Positions 1 through 8,893 of a DNA stretch of 64,000 nt are shown here, one piece after another. The stretch is from Saccharopolyspora spinosa NRRL 18395 (GTDB lineage Bacteria; Actinomycetota; Actinomycetes; Mycobacteriales; Pseudonocardiaceae). The stretch is taken from the NCBI RefSeq assembly GCF_000194155.1, contig NZ_GL877878.1, forward strand, positions 3,088,554 to 3,152,553, given 5' to 3'. The notes under the pieces were generated by a model. That model did no database searches. It was given only the letters and a program-made list of their open reading frames with translations, and was not told the DNA's origin. Positions within the stretch are counted from its first letter, which is position 1; every line of letters begins with the position of its first letter. The translations under genes and the position numbers were made by a program.

Positions 1-290
1 CTGCCGGGGTCAATCCCAGCCGCGGCTGCTGCCACCTTCCGCCGCTTGACAACCCGCGAACTCTCGCCTGCCTCCCCCGGCGAACTCCCACCGGCCTCCC
101 CCCGTGTCCTTTTCGCACCCGCGCCGGTTTTCCCGGCCTCCGGCCCGGACTCGCCGGGCTGACGCTTCGAACCCGCCACCTCGGTGGGCAGCCCGGATCC
201 CCAGCCCTGGCTACGCAAACCAGAACCACTGGGCGGCAACACCACCATTCCCTGGTCCGGTTCCGGTTCTGGCACCGGAATCACCCAACC
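1..290 (-). pseudogene. Fragment of a large repetitive protein, Pro/Gly-rich module (copy 1)
   Basis: On the minus strand an open frame reads G-W-V-I-P-V-P-E, then a PDQGMVVLP stretch, then GLRSQGWGSGLPTEVAG and a Lys/Arg/Gly-rich tail ending in VKRRKV. It runs off the window edge. A closely similar module lies at about 1880-2160, so this is a repeated module of one protein or family. At about 290 the frame meets the symporter reading frame, out of phase with it. I do not recognise the domain. Its low complexity suggests a linker or surface segment of a very large protein. No start codon or complete gene is visible. Confidence 0.45.
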
Positions 291-1678
291 GTGCCCAGTA
301 CCAGCCCCGCCCACCCCGCATGCGGGGTCATCCGCTTCCAGAACATCCCCAGGATGAACGTCGCGAACAACGGCGCGTTGAAGAACGAGAACAACTGCTG
401 CAGGTAATCCATCAAGTTCGAATAACCCGCCGCGATGAACGCCGTACCCACCGCCGCCAGCGTCGCCCCCACCGTCACCCGGCGACCCATCCGCAGGTAA
501 TAACCATCCGCCCGGTCCCGCACCACGTACGACTGCCAGATGTCATAGGTGAACACCGTGTTGAACGACGACAAGTTCGCCGCCATCCCCGCCATGAACG
601 ACGCCAGCAACCCGGCCAGGGCGATCCCCAGAATCCCGTTCGGCAGCAAATCCCGCATCAGCAACAAGATCGCATCGTTGTAATCCACACCCCCGCCACC
701 GGTGCCACCGGACTGCTTGTACGCCGCGAGCTCCGGGATCAGCACCGCCGCGATCATCCCCGGAATGACCACGATGAACGGGATGAACATCTTCGGGAAC
801 GACCCGATGATCGGCGTCCGCTGCGCCGCCGACATGCTCTTGGACGCCATCGCCCGCTGCACCTCGACGAAGTTCGTCGTCCAGTACCCGAAGCTGAGCA
901 CGAACCCCAACCCGAACACCAGACCCAGCACGCTCAGCACACTGTTTTCGAACCCGGTCAACTCATTGCCCGGCCACGCCGACAGCTGCCCCGCACCCCC
1001 CGGACCCGCCGACACCTTCGCCACCAGACCCTGCACACCGCCGACCTTCACCAACCCCACGATCGTCAACGGCAACAACGCCGCCACGATCACGAAGAAC
1101 TGCAACACCTCGTTGTAGATCGCCGCCGACAACCCACCCAACGCCGTGTACGACAACACGATCGCCGCCGCCAGCAACACCGACAACCACAACGGCCAAC
1201 CCAGCAACGCATTCACGATGCTGGCCAGCAAATACAGGTTCACACCCGCGATCAGGATCTGCGCCACCGCGAAACTGATCCCGTTGACCAGATGCGCCGC
1301 CTTCCCGAACCGCCGCAACATGAACTCCGGAACACTGCGCACCTTCGAGCCGTAGTAGAACGGCATCATCACCACGCCCAAGAACAGCATGGCCGGCACC
1401 GCACCGATCCAGAAATAATGCATCGTCGGCATCCCGTACTCGGCACCATTCGCCGACATACCGATGATCTCGATCGCACCCAGATTCGCCGAGATGAACG
1501 CCAAACCCGTCACCCACGCCGGCAACGCCCGCCCCGACAGGAAAAAGTCCAGACTGGTGGAAACCGCACGCCGCGCCAAATACCCAATACCCAGCACAAA
1601 AACGAAGTACAACGCCAACAACGCAAAATCCACCGCGTTGGCATCAAGCAGCTGACCCCGGGCTAGCACCACCGTCAC
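281..1678 (-). pseudogene. Sodium:solute symporter (SSS family), C-terminally truncated
   Basis: The frame encodes about 465 residues of a polytopic membrane protein. It has a typical SSS amino-terminal helix, the signature region around DFFLSGRALPAWVTGLAF, and many further hydrophobic helices. The likely start is the GTG at 1678, preceded by GGAGGT, rather than an ATG 33 bases upstream. SSS carriers move sugars, amino acids or organic acids with Na+ across the cytoplasmic membrane; the substrate cannot be read here. The frame breaks just after GMFWKRMTPHAGWAGLVLG and runs into unrelated low-complexity sequence. The missing C-terminus lies at 3166-3540 with a 108-bp overlap, so the gene is split or chimeric in this sequence. 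Confidence 0.75.
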
Positions 1679-1749
1679 GCCACCTCCAGACCCAACAAAC
1701 TCGAACGACAACCACCACGTTTGCGACAGCAGCCGGACAATACCGCACA

Positions 1750-2229
1750 GTGGGGCGCGTACCCCTGGCGATACTTCGCGCTCTTTGCCCTGCCTTGCTG
1801 TTTCCTCTCCGCCATCCTCTCTTCCTGTTGTGTTGCCTGATCGTTCGGGGTGAGCACCCCACTCTCGCCGTTGCCCGGACTCCTGCGGCTGCTGTCACCT
1901 TCCGCCGCTTGACCCCCCGCAAACTCTCGCCAGCCTTCCCCCGCGAACCCTCATAGGTCTCGCCCCGTGTCCTTTTCGCGCCCGCGCCGGTTTTCCCCGC
2001 CTCCGGCCCGGACTCCCCGGGCTGACGCTTCGGACCCGCCACCTCGGTGGGCAGCCCAGATCCCCAGCCCTGGCTACGCAACCCGAAACCACTGCGCGGC
2101 AAGACCACCATCCCCTGGTCCGGCTCCGGTTCCGCTTCTGGCACCGGGATCACCCACATCCCGGTCACCGCAGAAACATCGGCTTTCTCGGCTTCCTCAC
2201 CCCGCTGCGGATCCCACAACACGACCACA
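1750..2229 (-). pseudogene. Fragments of the repetitive protein: part of one 51-aa unit plus module copy 2
   Basis: Minus-strand positions about 1860-1750 encode a piece of the 51-residue repeat unit (AERKQQ, then KSAKYRQG), which then runs out of frame toward the symporter start. Positions 2229-1870 encode VVLWDPQRGEE, then GMWVIPVPE and the same PDQGMVVLP...GLRSQGWGSGLPTEVAG module found at 1-285. The two module copies are clearly related along about 270 bp but not identical. No intact start or stop defines a gene. These look like internal pieces of a giant modular protein of unknown function. Confidence 0.4.
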
Positions 2230-3165
2230 TCATGTCCAGCAGGGTGTCAGCGGCCCCCGCCCCGCCAACTCCTCCAACGCCGCAACCCGATTGGCAGCAG
2301 CCTTTCTCCCCCGGCGCCATTCGGCGTTGTCTTCCTTCTGTTTCTGCCGCTGCTGCGCCTTCAGCCGAAGCTCCGCCAACTCCGCCTCCTGCTCCACAGT
2401 CAGCGGCCCCCGCCCCGCCAACTCCTCCAACTCCACAACACGATCAACAGCAACCTTTCCCGCCCGGAAAGGCACCGCGTCATGATTCTTCTTCTGCTTC
2501 CGCTGCGCCACCCTCGGCTGAAGCTCTGCCAACTCCACCGCCTGGTCCACAGTCAACGGCCCCCGCCCCGCCAACTCCTCCAACTCCACAACACGGGCAG
2601 CATCCTCCCTTCCCACCCTTCGATACCTCGCGTTCTCTTCCTTCTTTTGCTGCTTCCGCGCCGCCACCCTCGGCTGGAGCTCCGCCAGCTCCTTCTTCTC
2701 CTCCTCAGTCAGCTGCCCCAGCCCCTTCGCCTCCAACTCCACAACCCGGCAGCTGGAGTGCCGCCAACTCGGCCGCCTGCTCCTCAGTCAACGGCCCCCG
2801 CTCCTTCAACTTCTCCAACACCACAACACGATCGGCAGCAACCCTTAACCCCTGGTGATACTTCGCGCTATTTTCCTTCGTTTGCTGCTTCCGCTGCGCC
2901 GCCTTCGGCTGGAGTGCCGCCAGCTCGGCCGCCTGCTCCTCAGTCAGCGGCCCCCGCTCCTTCAACTTCTCCAACTCCTCAACACGGGCGGCGGCAGCCT
3001 TTCTCCCCTGGTAATACTTCGCGTTCTTTGCCTTCCTTTGCTGCTTCCACTTCGCTACCTTCGACCGGAGCTCCGCCAGCTCCACCGCCTGCTCGTCAGT
3101 CAACTCCCCCCGCCCCGCCAACTCCTCCAACACCACAACCCGATCGGCAGCAACCTTTCGCGCCA
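2230..3165 (-). repeat. Tandem 51-residue helical repeats of a large protein
   Basis: The minus strand contains successive units of about 153 bp. Each reads roughly VVELEELAGRGPLT, then EQ-AELAELQPK-A-RKQ and a basic KNAKY--GRKAAA-R segment. Units are similar but not identical. The heptad-like Leu/Glu/Ala pattern predicts long alpha-helices or coiled coil. Two frames are used: 3136-2705 and 2742-2230. At about 2750 the unit jumps from ELAALQ to RVVELE out of frame, as if recombination or a collapsed assembly had deleted part of a unit. Related fragments occur at 1750-1860, 3541-3752 and 4364-4737. I do not know the function of the parent protein. Confidence 0.55.
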
Positions 3166-3540
3166 GGGTCCGCGCCGCCCAGCACCCCCGGCCGCCGGTA
3201 CCAGCCCGCGTCCTCCCCGCTGGTCGCGGCCTGCCGGCTGGCCCGCGGCGTCAACGAGTACACCAACCCCGCCAACTCCGCCTCCGGCTTCGGACGCGTC
3301 GCCACCGACACCACCACGCTGACCACGATGTCCACCACGAACGCCACACCCGCACCCACGAAACTCGCACCCTGCCCCGGCAGGTCCAGCACCCCCGACT
3401 CCGACAGCCCGAACACCGCCACCGCCGACACCGTGCCCAGCACCAGCCCCGCCCACCCCGCATGCGGGGTCATCCGCTTCCAGAACATCCCCAGGATGAA
3501 CGTCGCGAACAACGGCGCGTTGAAGAACGAGAACAACTGC
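3166..3540 (-). pseudogene. Sodium:solute symporter, detached C-terminal fragment
   Basis: This piece begins inside QLFSFFNAPLFATFILGMFW, a sequence also present at the end of the symporter frame at 281-1678. It then continues with the part missing there: a hydrophobic helix around FVVDIVVSVVVSVATRP and a hydrophilic tail with PKPEAELAGLVYSL. The shared stretch is near-identical over about 108 bp (295-402 and 3433-3540). Joined at the overlap, the two pieces give one SSS carrier of ordinary length. Both ends of this piece abut 51-aa repeat sequence without any target-site duplication. Confidence 0.7.
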
Positions 3541-3752
3541 CCAACTCCACAACCCGGGCGGCAGCAGTCCTTATCGCCTGATTCGCGTCCCCTTCCCTCT
3601 TTTGCAGCCATTTCGCCTTCGGTCGGAGCTCCGCCAGCTCCGTCTCCTGCTCGTCAGTCAGCGGCCCCGCCCCTTCAACTCCCTCCAACTCCACAACCCG
3701 GGCGGCAGCAGTCTTTACCTCCTGGTGCCGCTTCGCGTTCTCTTCCTTCTGT
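3541..3752 (-). pseudogene. Isolated 51-aa repeat unit fragment
   Basis: This segment encodes ARVVELEGVEGAGPLT followed by DEQETELAELRPKAKW, a unit of the same repeat family as 2230-3165. It sits between the symporter C-terminal fragment and the end of an IS1634-like element inserted at a CTAG (3753-3756). No gene boundaries are visible. Confidence 0.45.
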
Positions 3753-3756
3753 CTAG

Positions 3757-4363
3757 CCGGAGTTTCCCCGCTAGTCCGTTCTTGAGTGGTGTTTGTGCTG
3801 GCCAGGATGGGTTTTCGGGTGAGGTGGACGTATTACCTAATCCGGCTGGTGGCCTGGTCAGCGGGTGGGCGCGTAGCGGTGGATGTCGAACAGTTCGGCG
3901 AGTTGTTTCTGGGTAGGGGTTGTCTCGGTGAGCATGCGCTGTGCGCGGGGGCGGCCTTTGCCGCCGTCGTGGTAGAGCAGGACGGTTTCCTGGATGCCGC
4001 CGAGTTCGTCGAGCAGTTCCCGCACGGACAGGTGCAGGCCCGCGTGTTCTGCTTGGCGACGCATCAGATGCGCGACAGCGAGGGCCAGCACACAGTAGAA
4101 GACATGTACCCGGATCTTGGAGTCGGTCCAGTGGTGCATCGGGGAAAACGACACCACGTGCGGGTCTTTCATCTGCCGGAACCCCGACTCGACCTCAGAT
4201 TGCGACCGGTAGGCGGCGACCACCTCTGCGACGGTCCACTCAGTACGGTTGGTGAACAGGACCCGCTTGCCGAAGAACCGGTTCTCCAGACGTTTGCGGG
4301 CTTTCTGGTCGGTGCGCCACGCCAAGCGGAACTCGGCCGGGGTGTGGCCGGTCAGGGAGATGG
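3757..4363 (-). mobile_element. IS1634-like element, partial copy A (one end plus transposase C-terminus)
   Basis: The sequence starts with terminal repeat CCGGAGTTTCCCCGCTA directly after a CTAG. It appears identical to bases 8894-9500 of the complete copy. It includes the 3' part of the transposase gene with the YRSQSEVESGFRQMKDP motif and ends abruptly at 4363, where 51-aa repeat sequence begins. The other end of the element is absent, so it cannot move by itself. Confidence 0.85.
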
Positions 4364-4737
4364 CAGTCAACGGCCCCCGCCCCGCCAACTCCTCCAACTC
4401 CACAACACGATCGGCTTCGGCCTTTCTCGCCTGGTGATACTTCGCGTTCTTTGCCTTCCTTTCCTGCCTCCGCTGTGCCTTCGGCTGGAGCGCCGCCAGC
4501 TCGGCCGCCTGCTCCTCAGTCAACGGCCCCTGCTCGCCCGGACTCCCGGAAACAGCCCCAGCAGCAGCGGCTGCGTGCCCCTTCAACTTCTCCAACTCCG
4601 CAACCCGATCGGCAGCAGCCCTTCTCGCCTGATACCGCTTCGCGTTATTTGCCTTCTTTTGCTGCCTCCGCTGCTCCACCTTCGGGCGGAGCGCCGCCAG
4701 CTCCGCCTCCTGCTCCTCAGTCAACTCCCCCCGCCCG
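4364..4737 (-). pseudogene. 51-aa repeat units joined to IS copy A
   Basis: The minus-strand frame contains GRGELTEEQEAELAALRPK and two further units, one carrying a short Ala-rich insertion (HAAAAAGAVSGSPGEQ) before the next PLTEEQAAEL. At 4363 the transposase frame and the repeat frame are fused by the truncation; this is not a natural gene. At 4737 the repeats stop at the start of a regulator fragment on the other strand. Confidence 0.45.
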
Positions 4738-5583
4738 GCGGCGCTGGAGGTGCCGGATCTGTCGGCGGGTGAGCCGTTGACCGCGTTGGTGGAGTTCCTG
4801 GCGGACAAGCGGTTGTTGATCGTGCTGGACAACTGTGAGCACGTGCTGGGGGCTGCCGGTTCTGTTGTGAGTGCCCTGTTGGGGTCGGCGCGGGGGGTGC
4901 GGGTGCTGGCCACGAGTCGTGAATGGTTGCGTGTCACGGGGGAGCAGGCGTTTCCGGTGCCGCCGTTGGCGGTGCCCGGAGTGGATTCGTCAGAGGATGG
5001 TCGGGCGCTGGACCACGGCGTCGCTGAGTATGAGGCGGTGACGCTGCTGGAGGAGCGGGCGGTGGCGGTGCTGCCGGGGTTCCGGGTGGACCGGGATAAC
5101 GAGGAGGCGGTGGCGCGGTTGTGCCGGCGGTTGGATGGGCTGCCGTTGGCGATCGAATTAGCCGCGGTGCGACTGCGGATGCTGTCGCTGGAGCAGATCT
5201 TGCAGCGGATCGAGGACCGGTTCCGTTTGCTCACCACCAAACATCGGGGTGCGCTCGCGCGGCATCAGACGTTGCGGGCAGCGGTGGAATGGAGTTTCGG
5301 CCTGTGCTCGCCGGCCGAGCAGGTGTTGTGGGCTCGGTTGTCGGTGTTCGCGGGTGAGTTCGATCTCGAGGCGGCCGAGCAGGTGTGTGCCGGTGCCGGC
5401 CTGGCGGAGGAGGACATTCTCGACGCGGTGTCCGGGCTGGTGGAAAAGTCAGTGGTGTCGCCGGTGCAGCGCGGTACCACGATGTGGTATCGGATGCTGG
5501 AGACCATCCGGCAGTACGGGCGGGAGCAGTTGGCGGTTCGTGGCGAGGAGGCGCTGCTGCGGCGTCGGCACCGGGACTATTAC
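4738..5583 (+). pseudogene. LAL/AfsR-type regulator, NB-ARC ATPase fragment
   Basis: The frame encodes the central ATPase part of a large STAND-type regulator. The Walker B motif LLIVLDNCEHVL is near residue 25, VRVLATSREWLRVTGEQ follows, then RRLDGLPLAIELAAVR and the winged-helix-like region with LRAAVEWSFGLCSPAEQVLW. The Walker A segment and all upstream sequence are missing at the junction with the repeat region. The C-terminus is cut at HRDYYLA by IS copy B inserted at CTAG (5584-5587). Proteins of this class normally couple nucleotide binding to a DNA-binding domain; both flanks are lost, so this is a remnant. Confidence 0.75.
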
Positions 5584-5587
5584 CTAG

Positions 5588-6610
5588 CCGGAGTTTCCCC
5601 GCTAGTCCGTTCTTGAGTGGTGTTTGTGCTGGCCAGGATGGGTTTTCGGGTGAGGTGGACGTATTACCTAATCCGGCTGGTGGCCTGGGTCCTCGACCAG
5701 CGCGTGGTTGGCCGCTGAATTCTGCCCGGCGTCGTAGACCACGGTCAGCGACTCGACCTGTGCGGTCAGGTCCTGGTAGCGGGCCACCAGTTCGTCGATG
5801 ACGGTGCTGAACTGGGTGACATCCGGGCGGTCCCCGCCGTAGGCGTGGGACACCACCGGGATCCCGGCGTCGCGGGTCACCACCAGGCCCAGCCCGACCA
5901 GGCGCAGGTCAGTGCGTTTCTGCTTGGCCTTGCCGCGCTGCGCGATCGGCGCCCGGTCGTTGCCGGTGTCGATGAACGTGGCGAAGTTGGTCATGTCCAG
6001 CACCAGACCGGACACATCCAGCTCGAACTCGGTGACCATCCGCCGCCCGAGTTCGGTCTCGATCCGGCGCAGGTCGTCCTCGCCAAGTCTGTCCATGGCC
6101 TTCCAGAACCGGCGATGGTCCAGCGCCGCGTGCGGGATCTTCACCCAGCGTGAACCGGCCGTAGTGGCCCACCAGTCAGCGAACGCGGCCTTGGAACACG
6201 GAGCCATGATCCGGTTCGCCGTGGCCAACGCCAGATAGGTCCCGACCGTGGCGGTGGCGTCCGAGCGGCGCGACACGACCTCATCAACCACCCCGGCCAC
6301 ATCCAGGCGCTCCAGCATCGACCAGACCCCGGCAAGGTCCCCGAACCGTTTGTGCTGGGTCCGGACCGGTTCACCCGCCGATGCCCCGGTCAGTTTGGCC
6401 ATCACTTCCTCGGCGCTGCCCAGGTACTGCTGGGACACGATCCGTGGTTTGCCGTCCACCCTGGCGGACTCCACCAGGTAGTAGTAGGTCTTCCCACCCT
6501 GGCGTTTCCCCACGATCGAAGGCATATCTAGGTAATACATCAACCCGGTATGAAACCCAAGCACCACAACGCAAGACACGCCGATGAATCACGTAGCGGG
6601 GAAACTCAGG
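5588..6610 (-). mobile_element. IS1634-like element, internally deleted copy B
   Basis: Both terminal repeats are present and CTAG flanks each side (5584-5587 and 6611-6614). The interior lacks the segment equivalent to 8995-9846 of the complete copy, an 852-bp deletion. What remains of the transposase is the first roughly 280 residues, beginning MPSIVGKRQGGKTYYYL. If a transposase is supplied in trans, the ends could still be recognised. Confidence 0.85.
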
Positions 6611-6614
6611 CTAG

Positions 6615-7180
6615 TGCCGAAGAACCGGTTCTCCAGACGTTTGCGGGCTTTCTGGTCGGTGCGCCACGCCAAGCGGAACTCGGCCGGGGTGTGGCCGGTC
6701 AGGGAGATGGTGAGGACCTCGCCGACCCAGCGAGGCCGGCAGATCGCGGCGATCTCGTCTTCCACGGCCGTGCGGTCCCGGCGGGTCCTGCCGCGTGCAA
6801 GCCTCGCTTGCAACTCAGCCAGGCGGCGGCGGGCCTTGGCGAGAGTCTGGTCGAACCCGCGGGACTGCTTGGCGTGCAGGGTCGGTGAGTACGTCACCAC
6901 GGCACGCCGGGTCACGCCCAGTGCGGTGACTTCGGTGTCCACACACCGCACACCGGGATACCGGTCCTCGTCGACCGGGGTGTAGCGGGTCTTGGGGATC
7001 GCGAGCAGTCCCGGATGGTCGCTGGGCGGCAGCGACCCGACGAACCCGATCCCGGCGTCCTCGACCAGCGCGTGGTTGGCCGCTGAATTCTGCCCGGCGT
7101 CGTAGACCACGGTCAGCGACTCGACCTGTGCGGTCAGGTCCTGGTAGCGGGCCACCAGTTCGTCGATGACGGTGCTGAAC
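6615..7180 (-). mobile_element. IS1634-like element, internal fragment copy C
   Basis: These 566 bp match 9405-9970 of the complete copy, apparently exactly, and contain only the middle of the transposase gene. Neither terminal repeat is present. It directly abuts the CTAG at the end of copy B and at 7180 switches to unrelated sequence. An end-less fragment beside another copy fits a secondary rearrangement or a join made during assembly. Confidence 0.8.
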
Positions 7181-7604
7181 ACGCAAAGCCTGGATGCGAC
7201 GCCACGCCCACCAGGATGGCCCACGAACAGCCTTGAGATGACCCGGTCATTCCTCCGCCCCAAGATGATCAACCGCCCATCCCGCCGTCCGACCGAGGCC
7301 ACAATTCCAGCATCATGACGGCACAACAAGAGGCCCGAACATCACCACCAGCCACGACTGCCCCGAAAACCGAAAACCACTGCCCCAAAGTCCGCGACGA
7401 CAGACACGCCACTCAACACCCTCACACGGCCGTCACCCTAACCCGAAACAAATCAACACCCGCAACGCCACCGCCCGAAGACCCACTCCCATCGCCCGGC
7501 AAACCGCCAACCGACCATCACGTGCATTTTTCGGAATACCCGACCGGGGCAAGGCATCGCGGTTGCTATTGAGCGGGAACTCAAGGGTGTGATCTTCGTT
7601 GGTC
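7181..7604. other. Stretch without a recognisable gene
   Basis: I see no convincing coding frame. Short open frames exist on both strands, but they have low-complexity Pro/Thr composition or are shadows. The minus frame next to copy C, reading GRLIILGRRNDRVISRLF, could be the edge of a lost gene but matches nothing I recognise. Confidence 0.4.
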
Positions 7605-7605
7605 T

Positions 7606-7741
7606 GGTGTGATCGCTGGTGTGCGGGACGCGCGGAGGTTATCGCCTGATGCGCAGCAGGATCTGCGGCGCGGGGTGGTCGCGGCCGTCGATGGCGGGAT
7701 GTCCCAGGCCGAGGCGGCCCGGCGGGTGGCGCGGTGGCCCC
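7606..7741 (+). pseudogene. IS630-type transposase, N-terminal helix-turn-helix remnant
   Basis: The frame reads VIAGVRDARRLSPDAQQDL followed by RGVVAAVDGGMSQAEAARRVA. This is the usual start of the winged-helix DNA-binding domain of IS630-family transposases. After about 45 residues the frame becomes unrelated. Only the DNA-recognition half remains and no catalytic domain is nearby. Confidence 0.5.
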
Positions 7742-7957
7742 GTAGTCGGTGTCCAGATGGGTGCAGGCTTGGCGAAAACAGGGTTCGAAGGGTCTTGCCG
7801 GGTGTACACAGTCCTGATGTGCACATCGCCCAGCGATTCGCCGCCACTCGGCTTGTGCCCGCGGGGACGAGGTGCTGCGATTCTGCTCCTTTTCTGCACC
7901 CTCGGGGGACAAGTCAGGCACAAAAAGAAGAAGCTCAGGCCGTTTGAACTGGCCTTT

Positions 7958-8008
7958 TGCTCCTCAGCTGGACTCGAACCAGTAACCCTTCGGATTCACG
8001 GTCCGTCT
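7958..8008 (-). tRNA. tRNA 3'-half remnant, possible attachment-site scar
   Basis: Read on the minus strand, the segment contains an anticodon-arm-like CGGA/TCCG stem with GTG in the loop, a T-arm with GGTTCGAGTCC, and a 3' acceptor-like end GAGGAGCA. The 5' half with the D-arm and matching acceptor strand is not found in the following 80 bases. Position 33, normally U, is C. I read it as a partial tRNA (His-like anticodon GTG) left by an integrative element, not a functional tRNA. Confidence 0.4.
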
Positions 8009-8893
8009 TTGCCGTCGCCTGCCGAGCCTTGCCGAGTATCGACATGCCCAGCACGAATCGCGTACACAAACACCCGACAAGGCTAGTCGGTTGCGGTCCT
8101 TTGACTCCGTTTCGTACACATAAAGTGCACCGACGGCAGGTCCGTCACCGGCAGGTACCGGAGAATGAAAATCAAGGATCGATCGCGATCGATCCGCAGA
8201 AGGCGTACTGCGCCACCGAGGTGACCCGATCCAAGGCGGATCCGACTACGGGAAGTCGGAGCGAAGGCCCTCGTCGTTGTGGTGGTAGGTGCGTACCTGG
8301 GCATAGGCGCTGTAGGCACGGCGGTCGGCGTCGGTCCGCGGGGCGTCGACCAGTGCGCGAGGGTGCAGACGTTCCTTGAGCACCACATTGAGCTGTGCGC
8401 CCAGCAGGGTGATGACGCTTTGCAGGTAGAACCACCACAGCATGGTGATCACGGTGGCAAACGGGCCATAGGTGCTTTGAGCAGTGTGCAAGAACCGGCT
8501 GATGATCAACGACGATGCGGTTTGCAGCACAAAGAACAGCACCCCGCACAGCGCCGCGCCGGGCAGGACATCGCGGGTCGTGACCTGCCGGTGGGTGAGA
8601 AGCCGAAACGCAGCCACGAACAGCCCCAGGTCCAGAATGACCGCAATCAAATAGCCGAGCACGCGACCAAACCAGCCCAGATCGATCCCCGCCGCAACGC
8701 CGGAGACGTATCCGTTGACCAGGGTGCTCACCACCAGGCCCACGCCGATGGTGGCCAACACGGCCAAACCGCGCACCGTCTGCTGGACGATCGTGGGATG
8801 CCGAGTGAACGGCAATCCCCAGACCGAGTTGAGCGCGGCTTGGGCGACGCGAACCACCCTCAGACCGCTCCACAGCGCAGTGACCACACCTAG

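Noticed and set aside
104..1666. Long plus-strand open frame of 520 codons rich in Arg, His and Gln
   Set aside because: It is antisense to the symporter, whose minus frame has clear membrane helices and family motifs; the plus frame is a GC-driven shadow.
2047..3756. Plus-strand Pro/Ser/Thr-rich open frame of 569 codons resembling a cell-wall protein
   Set aside because: It is the antisense of the 51-residue repeats. The minus strand gives coherent repeat units with a helical pattern, and the plus frame also crosses the symporter fragment.
2230..4737. CRISPR-like array suggested by regular repeats
   Set aside because: Repeat units are about 153 bp, diverged and protein-coding, without constant short repeats and unique spacers.
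7958..8008. Functional histidine tRNA
   Set aside because: Only the 3' half is present, no D-arm or 5' acceptor strand is found, and the base at position 33 is not T.
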